The notes under the pieces are model-generated. The model was given only the letters and a program-made list of their open reading frames with translations. It was not told the origin of the DNA and did not search any database. This document shows, in pieces, positions 37,874 to 43,173 of a stretch of 43,173 nt of DNA. The translations under genes and the position numbers were made by a program. Source of the stretch: Desulfobulbaceae bacterium (GTDB taxonomy: Bacteria; Desulfobacterota; Desulfobulbia; Desulfobulbales; SURF-16); contig JAQIBE010000285.1 in assembly GCA_027859235.1 (NCBI GenBank), forward strand, positions 1 to 43,173, in the 5' to 3' direction. How positions within the stretch are numbered: position 1 is the first letter of the stretch; the number at the start of each line of letters is the position of its first letter.

Positions 37874-39928
37874 TTAGAAATTATAGGTGGCCTGGATCCA
37901 CCAGAATCGGTCAAGCACCTGGAAGTCCTCAGCCTGATCCGTGGCAGAGAATGGGTTTTCACCCGAAGCGACATAGGCCTGGGCAGCAAAAACGTTTTTC
38001 AGACCTGTACGCATGGTGAGTCCTGGGAGCATCTGGGGGAAGAACGACAGGGTTACATCCACCACATCATAATCCTGCAGGTCGTCACGGACGTCCGTTA
38101 CTGCGCGCTGGCGCTGGTCTACATAGCGATATTGGGTATTGATGGAACTCCAGTCACAGGGGGAAAAGGTCAGACCGAGATTGACAAGCCAGTTCCGGCT
38201 GTTGACAACCTCTGTATGGGTGTCATCATCATTAGTTGTAGCATAGGAAATATTGGTATCCAACACAAGATTATTTAGGATATCCTGTTTAAATTCCAGT
38301 TCAACCCCCGTCTGGGTGGCACTGGCATCATTGGAAAAGTTTAATGAAGAATCAATTGTGATTAAGTCGTCGAGGTCTGAGTAGAACAGGGTCACCTTGG
38401 CAATCGTGCTGTCCTTTCTATAGATATAACCCAGTTCATAGGTGTCGATGGTTTCAGCATTGATCTCATCATTTCCTTTAACGAAATTAGCAGAGCCAGT
38501 CAGTTCCATGAAGGTGGGGGGGCGGAACGCCTTGGCATATTGAAGTTTGAAAATATGATGTTCTGACGGCTGCCATACCCCTGAGATCCGCGGGGTGATT
38601 TGATCATCCGCAACATCAGAATAATGGTCATACCGTAACCCTGCCATGACGGTAATGTTGTCGTTGAAATGGTATTCATCCTGCAGGGCCAGGGCCACAT
38701 GGTTGCGGGTGGCATCTTCATCCATGAAATTGTCATCACCGGTGTATTTTTGCAAAGGAGGTGTCGGGATGTAGCCGTCAACGGTGGTGGAGAAATCCGC
38801 CATCATATAGGTGTCGTTGAGTTGGGTATGATTGTAATTAAGGGCTGCAGTGACGGTGTTGCTGGGTGTTGCCTTCCAGGTGGTCTCAAGGGAGGTAAAG
38901 ATTTTCTCCTCTTCATTATACATTCCGAGATTAATGCCGTCAGGAAAGGTCGTAGCCGGAAAAGGTGGGGGAAGGGTGAACCCCGGTGGGGCTATTCTCG
39001 TATGGTCGATATCTGTTTTGGTATATAACCAGCCCAGCTTGAAAACCATGGTCATGGAGTCCATGGGCTGCATGATTTGTTTGGCTTCAAGGGAGGCGAC
39101 CTGTTGTGTCGAGGTGATTTCGTCTGTGTTGTTTGGATAGGGGTCAAAAAACTCTCCCTGGCCCGCATCAATATAGGAACCTGCTATGGAAAAGTTATGG
39201 TATTGGAAATTTCCAAAGAAGGAGTCCAGTTCACGGTCCTCATTGCTGTTGCCATAATTGCCAAAATTGTCAGGACCATAGGCTTGATCCGCACCATCGG
39301 TTCCTGTTGTCGCCATATTGAGTGAGAATTTGGCCTGGTTGTCATCGTAGGAAACTATGCCGCCGCCGCTATAGGTTTGAAATCTGCCGTATGAGGTGTG
39401 AACCGTGTTACCCTCCTGGCGTGTTATGATATTAATTACAGAATTATAGGCAAATTCGCCGTTCACTGAAGTGCCGGGGCCGCGTATGACTTCAATCCTT
39501 TCGATTTGTTCGATTGGAATACCAAAGGTGATTGAACCGGTACCCGATGTGGTGGAGTTCATGGAAACGCCGTCCAGCATGATGAGGGATGTGGCCGGTA
39601 AATATGGACTGCCTATACCGCGGCTGGTCATGGATGGGGTGCCGCTTTGGTTGAGAGAGATGTCGAGTCCGGGAACAAGGGTTAAGGCTTCCATGACATT
39701 GCGTTTGCCACGTGCCTCAAGGTCACGTCCCTGGAGTACGGTCACCATCCCCGGGGTATAGTCAGCATTCATTTTGGTGAATGTGGCAATGTCTGTATGT
39801 TTGTCCAGTACCCCCATGAGGCGGTCAAACTCAAGTTGATCTTCAGGGGAAAGTGCATCACCGCCATGGGCCGTGAAAGGCGCCAGGAGACAGAGTATGA
39901 GCAGGAGTGGTGGAGAAAATAAGCGCAT
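37874..39928 (-). CDS. TonB-dependent outer-membrane receptor
   Basis: Plug domain (DLEARGKRNVMEALTLVPGLDIS...IERIEVIRGPGTSVNGEFAYNSVINIITR), beta-barrel, C-terminal Phe (IQATYNF). Confidence 0.93.
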   Translation of the reverse strand: MRLFSPPLLLILCLLAPFTAHGGDALSPEDQLEFDRLMGVLDKHTDIATFTKMNADYTPGMVTVLQGRDLEARGKRNVMEALTLVPGLDISLNQSGTPSMTSRGIGSPYLPATSLIMLDGVSMNSTTSGTGSITFGIPIEQIERIEVIRGPGTSVNGEFAYNSVINIITRQEGNTVHTSYGRFQTYSGGGIVSYDDNQAKFSLNMATTGTDGADQAYGPDNFGNYGNSNEDRELDSFFGNFQYHNFSIAGSYIDAGQGEFFDPYPNNTDEITSTQQVASLEAKQIMQPMDSMTMVFKLGWLYTKTDIDHTRIAPPGFTLPPPFPATTFPDGINLGMYNEEEKIFTSLETTWKATPSNTVTAALNYNHTQLNDTYMMADFSTTVDGYIPTPPLQKYTGDDNFMDEDATRNHVALALQDEYHFNDNITVMAGLRYDHYSDVADDQITPRISGVWQPSEHHIFKLQYAKAFRPPTFMELTGSANFVKGNDEINAETIDTYELGYIYRKDSTIAKVTLFYSDLDDLITIDSSLNFSNDASATQTGVELEFKQDILNNLVLDTNISYATTNDDDTHTEVVNSRNWLVNLGLTFSPCDWSSINTQYRYVDQRQRAVTDVRDDLQDYDVVDVTLSFFPQMLPGLTMRTGLKNVFAAQAYVASGENPFSATDQAEDFQVLDRFWWIQATYNF

Positions 39929-40030
39929 GGGAAGGACTCAGGATTATGATTGAACGACATCAATTTGCTAAGGGAAAAGCACCAATTAAGCAGTTGTAAC
40001 AGAATAACATGGCTAACGAGATGTCCATAG

Positions 40031-40106
40031 CTGCATAAGGGGGTGTAAAGAAATTGAGACAACGGAGTCTGTGCTTACCGGGTCAACATTCTTAACGTCC
40101 CCTAAA
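40031..40106 (+). repeat. dispersed palindromic repeat, copy 2
   Basis: CTGCATAAGGGGGTGTAAAGAAATTGAGACAACGGAGTCTGTGCTTACCGGGTCAACATTCTTAACGTCCCCTAAA. Confidence 0.88.
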
Positions 40107-40390
40107 CATTGCAAAGTATAGTAGCCTTCATTAAAAAAAAGTCAATGTAGATTTAAGGTAACATGCTGAAAGTAGATAATTTTTCGATACAGTTGTTAAT
40201 CTTTTTCTTAAGTAGTTGCGGGGAGGGGATGGCAAGGAGCTCCTGCAGGGTTTCAGCATTTCTGTAAACATGCACGATTCTCATCGTTGGGGGTGCGGAT
40301 TCTTGTTTTTACTTAACAGATTTTAAAAATATATTGTGGTAAAGCTACCTGTTGATCTTGCCTGGTGAGATTATGTCCTGTGTCAGATCA

Positions 40391-40435
40391 TTGACAAGTG
40401 TATAAGAGGGATGATGATTACATCCTCTTATACAC
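40391..40435 (+). promoter_or_regulatory. candidate promoter with overlapping long palindrome upstream of sucC
   Basis: TTGACA (40391-40396); GTGTATAAGAGGGATG (40398-40413) / CATCCTCTTATACAC (40421-40435), 15-bp stem with one bulged G. Confidence 0.5.
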
Positions 40436-40553
40436 CGGGGCCATGGAAGAGGTGGTGGCAGCCGCAGTTTTCGACAGAATGGGTTTTGCAATTAAGCCTG
40501 CCCCCTGAGTACAATGGTGAGATCAGGGGTAAACCGATATCCGTTGCATAACG

Positions 40554-41741
40554 TTGGACAGGGAGTTGTTGATGAAGATTCATGAATATCAGGCAAAGGA
40601 GCTGTTCCGGGCCGCTGATGTGGCCACCCCCCATGGTCATGTTGCCTTTAGCGTCGCTGAGGCCGTTATCCATGCCGAGTCCCTTGGCGGTTATCCGGTG
40701 GTAGTGAAGGCGCAAATCCATGCCGGTGGACGGGGTAAGGGAGGCGGGGTGAAGCTGGCCCATTCCCCTGATGAGGTGAAATCCGTTGCCGCTGCTATCT
40801 TAGGTATGACCCTGGTGACAAAACAGACTGGTTCTGCTGGCAAAAGGGTAGAAAAGATCCTGGTGGAACAGGGTCTTGATATACATAGCGAGTTATATCT
40901 GGCCATTTTGCCCGACCGCGAAACAGCATCCATCATGATCATGGCCAGTACAGAGGGCGGCATGGACATTGAGGCGGTTGCAGCGCAAACCCCTGAAAGA
41001 CTCATGAAGGTTCGCGTCAATCCCTTGGCCGGTCTGCAACCCTACCATCTGCGCGAGATTGGCTTTGGTCTTGGTCTGGCGGGCAAGAGCTTCAAGTCTT
41101 TTGGCGCCCTGTTGCAGGGGTTATATGACCTCTTTATCCAGTACGACTGTTCCCTGGTGGAAATTAATCCCCTGGTGGTCACCGGTGCAGGTGATGTTGT
41201 GGCCCTGGATGCCAAAATGGATGTGGATGCCAATAGTCTTTACCGCCATCCTGATATTGTCGCCATGCGGGATGAAACAGAGGAAGACCCCCTTGAGGTT
41301 GAGGCGTCAAAGGCGAATCTCAACTATATCAAGCTTGATGGGAATATCGGCAATATGGTGAATGGGGCAGGCCTTGCCATGGCCACCATGGATATCATTA
41401 AACAGGCTGGTGGTTCTCCGGCAAATTTTCTCGATGTCGGCGGCGGTGCCTCTGCTGCCATGGTGGAGGAGGGGTTTCGCCTCATCTTCCGTGATGAGCG
41501 GGTTAAGGGTGTTCTCATTAATATATTTGGTGGAATTCTCCGCTGTGATGTTCTGGCTGAAGGGGTGGTGCAGGCCGCCCGCAAGGTGGACATGGAAATT
41601 CCTGTGGTGGTGCGGATGGAAGGCACCAATGTTGAGCGTGGGCGTGAAATTCTGCAGGAATCCGGCCTGAATCTCATCACTGCTGTAGATCTGGCTGATG
41701 CAGCTGCCAAAGTTGCAGCCATCGTCGCCCAAGGGGAATAA
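40554..41741 (+). CDS. sucC: succinyl-CoA synthetase (ADP-forming) beta subunit; start probably ATG 40572
   Basis: [82 protein letters not shown]. Confidence 0.96.
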   Translation: MDRELLMKIHEYQAKELFRAADVATPHGHVAFSVAEAVIHAESLGGYPVVVKAQIHAGGRGKGGGVKLAHSPDEVKSVAAAILGMTLVTKQTGSAGKRVEKILVEQGLDIHSELYLAILPDRETASIMIMASTEGGMDIEAVAAQTPERLMKVRVNPLAGLQPYHLREIGFGLGLAGKSFKSFGALLQGLYDLFIQYDCSLVEINPLVVTGAGDVVALDAKMDVDANSLYRHPDIVAMRDETEEDPLEVEASKANLNYIKLDGNIGNMVNGAGLAMATMDIIKQAGGSPANFLDVGGGASAAMVEEGFRLIFRDERVKGVLINIFGGILRCDVLAEGVVQAARKVDMEIPVVVRMEGTNVERGREILQESGLNLITAVDLADAAAKVAAIVAQGE

Positions 41742-41745
41742 CAAT

Positions 41746-42627
41746 ATGGCTATTTTTGTTGATGAAAACACGAGGGTTGTGGTGCAGGGCATTACGGGTA
41801 AAGAGGGCCAGTTTCATACCCGGGCCTGTATTGCTTACGGCACTCGGGTGGTTGCGGGTGTGACCCCAGGTAAGGGCGGGCAGCTGATGGATGGGGTACC
41901 TGTGTTTAATACGGTTGTTGAGGCCGTCCGGGCAACAGGGGCGAATAGTTCCATGATCTTTGTGCCCCCGCCCTTTGCCGCTGATGCCATTATGGAGGCG
42001 GCTGATGCCGGGGTGGATCTCATTGTCTGCATTACAGAGGGTATTCCTGTGCTGGATATGCTCAAGGTCATAACCTTTCTACGTGGTAAGGATGTTCGCC
42101 TCCTTGGCCCTAATTGCCCGGGGGTGATCAGCCCTGGAGTGTGCAAACTAGGTATTATGCCGGGCATTATTCATAAACCCGGCGGACCCATTGGCGTGGT
42201 GTCACGCTCAGGCACCTTGACCTATGAGGTGGTGGATCAGCTCACCAGGAAGGGATTTGGTCAGTCCACCTGTGTCGGTATTGGTGGTGATCCGGTGCAT
42301 GGGATAAGTTTTATAGATTGTTTAAGGGGTTTTGAACATGATCCTGAAACCCAGGGCATTGTGATGGTGGGTGAAATTGGCGGTTCTGCTGAGGAGGAGG
42401 CCGCATCCTTTATCAGGGAAAACCTGACAAAGCCTGTGGTTGGTTTCATTGCCGGCGTTACCGCACCTCCAGGACGGCGCATGGGTCATGCCGGGGCCAT
42501 TACAAGCGGCACATCCGGTACGGCATCGGCAAAGATTGCTGCCATGGAAGATTGCGGCCTGCATGTGTGTAAAAATCTAGCCGGTCTCGGTGATCTCTGT
42601 GAGACGGTGTTTGCAGCCTTGAGATGA
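41746..42627 (+). CDS. sucD: succinyl-CoA synthetase alpha subunit
   Basis: [67 protein letters not shown]. Confidence 0.96.
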   Translation: MAIFVDENTRVVVQGITGKEGQFHTRACIAYGTRVVAGVTPGKGGQLMDGVPVFNTVVEAVRATGANSSMIFVPPPFAADAIMEAADAGVDLIVCITEGIPVLDMLKVITFLRGKDVRLLGPNCPGVISPGVCKLGIMPGIIHKPGGPIGVVSRSGTLTYEVVDQLTRKGFGQSTCVGIGGDPVHGISFIDCLRGFEHDPETQGIVMVGEIGGSAEEEAASFIRENLTKPVVGFIAGVTAPPGRRMGHAGAITSGTSGTASAKIAAMEDCGLHVCKNLAGLGDLCETVFAALR

Positions 42628-42655
42628 TGGGTTAGTTGCTGCGGGATGGCAGAGG

Positions 42656-42722
42656 GTTCAGGAAATAAATTGCTATAACGGAGTCTGCGCTTACCTGGTT
42701 AATATTTTTAACGTCCCCTAAC
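42656..42722 (+). repeat. dispersed palindromic repeat, copy 3 (more diverged)
   Basis: AACGGAGTCTGCGCTTACCTGGTTAATATTTTTAACGTCCCCTAA, same core as copies 1 and 2; the left arm is diverged. Confidence 0.8.
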
Positions 42723-42876
42723 TTATTGGAATAATAGAATATTATTTGCAACTCTCTAAGTCGGGCTGAAGTTCGGTGGTAATCATATTTTTAATAGTGG
42801 CGTGCAACCATTCGTATAATTCATCAGCAGTGAAGCGGATTGCGCCATTTTCCAAAATCGTCTATAAGGGTTTTCC

Positions 42877-43021
42877 ATGTTACAGAAAATTGATCATATT
42901 GGTATTGCTATCCAGTCCATCGCCGTTGCCCGGAAGTTTTATGAAGAGATCCTGGGTCTTGTTTGTCTGTAGGAAGAGGTTGTCGCCAGTCAAGAAGGTC
43001 AAGACCGCTTTTTAATAGTTC
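42877..43021 (+). pseudogene. mce: truncated methylmalonyl-CoA epimerase remnant
   Basis: MLQKIDHIGIAIQSIAVARKFYEEILGLVCL-TAG(42970)-EEVVASQ then a +1 frameshift to KVKTAF, then stop; the remainder of the ~130-aa protein is absent. Confidence 0.82.
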
Positions 43022-43035
43022 TATAAGGAAAAAAC

Positions 43036-43173
43036 ATGTCTGAGGCTCAGAAACAACTCGATGATCTCCTGGCTAAACGTGCACAGGCGCGTTTGGGCGG
43101 CGGGCAGGAGCGTATTGATAAGCTCCACGCAACTGGGCGTTTTACGGCGCGGGAACGAATCGCCATGCTCCTT
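43036..43173 (+). CDS. acyl-CoA carboxylase / methylmalonyl-CoA decarboxylase carboxyltransferase subunit, 5' part (continues past window)
   Basis: MSEAQKQLDDLLAKRAQARLGGGQERIDKLHATGRFTARERIAMLL. Confidence 0.88.
   Translation, partial: MSEAQKQLDDLLAKRAQARLGGGQERIDKLHATGRFTARERIAMLL

Noticed and set aside
42877-43018. Pyrrolysine read-through of the TAG in the mce remnant
   Set aside because: A frameshift follows within ~8 codons and the rest of the protein is missing, so decay explains the TAG better.
1-43173. CRISPR array, rRNA or tRNA genes
   Set aside because: No regularly spaced direct repeats and no recognisable tRNA/rRNA sequence were found by eye.

Overview
This is a 43 kb chromosomal window that looks like a sulfate-reducing, deltaproteobacterial (Desulfobulbaceae-like) genome; that placement is inferred from gene content. 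Most of it is housekeeping: dxs-ispA-xseB, xerC-hslV-hslU, bpt, ispH, ftsY, mazG, proC, nadK, gph, ppaC, rarA, a YgiQ-type radical SAM gene, MEMO1/AMMECR1 homologues, yifB/comM, a two-component/TonB/YfiR block, and sucCD-mce-carboxyltransferase. The most notable signal is three reading frames interrupted by a single in-frame TGA where a Sec/Cys redox residue would be expected. Each TGA is followed at the proper distance by a bacterial SECIS-like hairpin. Two of the hairpins have a GGTCT apical loop exactly 18 nt after the TGA, the loop sequence and spacing I recall for E. coli fdhF. The three proposed selenoproteins are a UshA-like metallophosphoesterase fused to a tetraheme cytochrome c domain (23642-25174, -), an ArsC/Spx-like thioredoxin-fold protein with a U-x-x-C motif (32457-32798, -), and a zinc-ribbon/DUF2007-like protein (9582-10094, +). 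The ORF track truncates or misses all three. The first 3.4 kb looks like a gene-cassette (integron/CALIN-like) region with two attC-like sites in opposite orientation and no integrase in the window. Other points are an IspH-UbiA fusion, a bacterial AP2-domain-like protein, a dispersed ~75-bp palindromic repeat in three copies (two flanking sucCD), and a decayed methylmalonyl-CoA epimerase gene. Everything here was read by eye; no searches were run.
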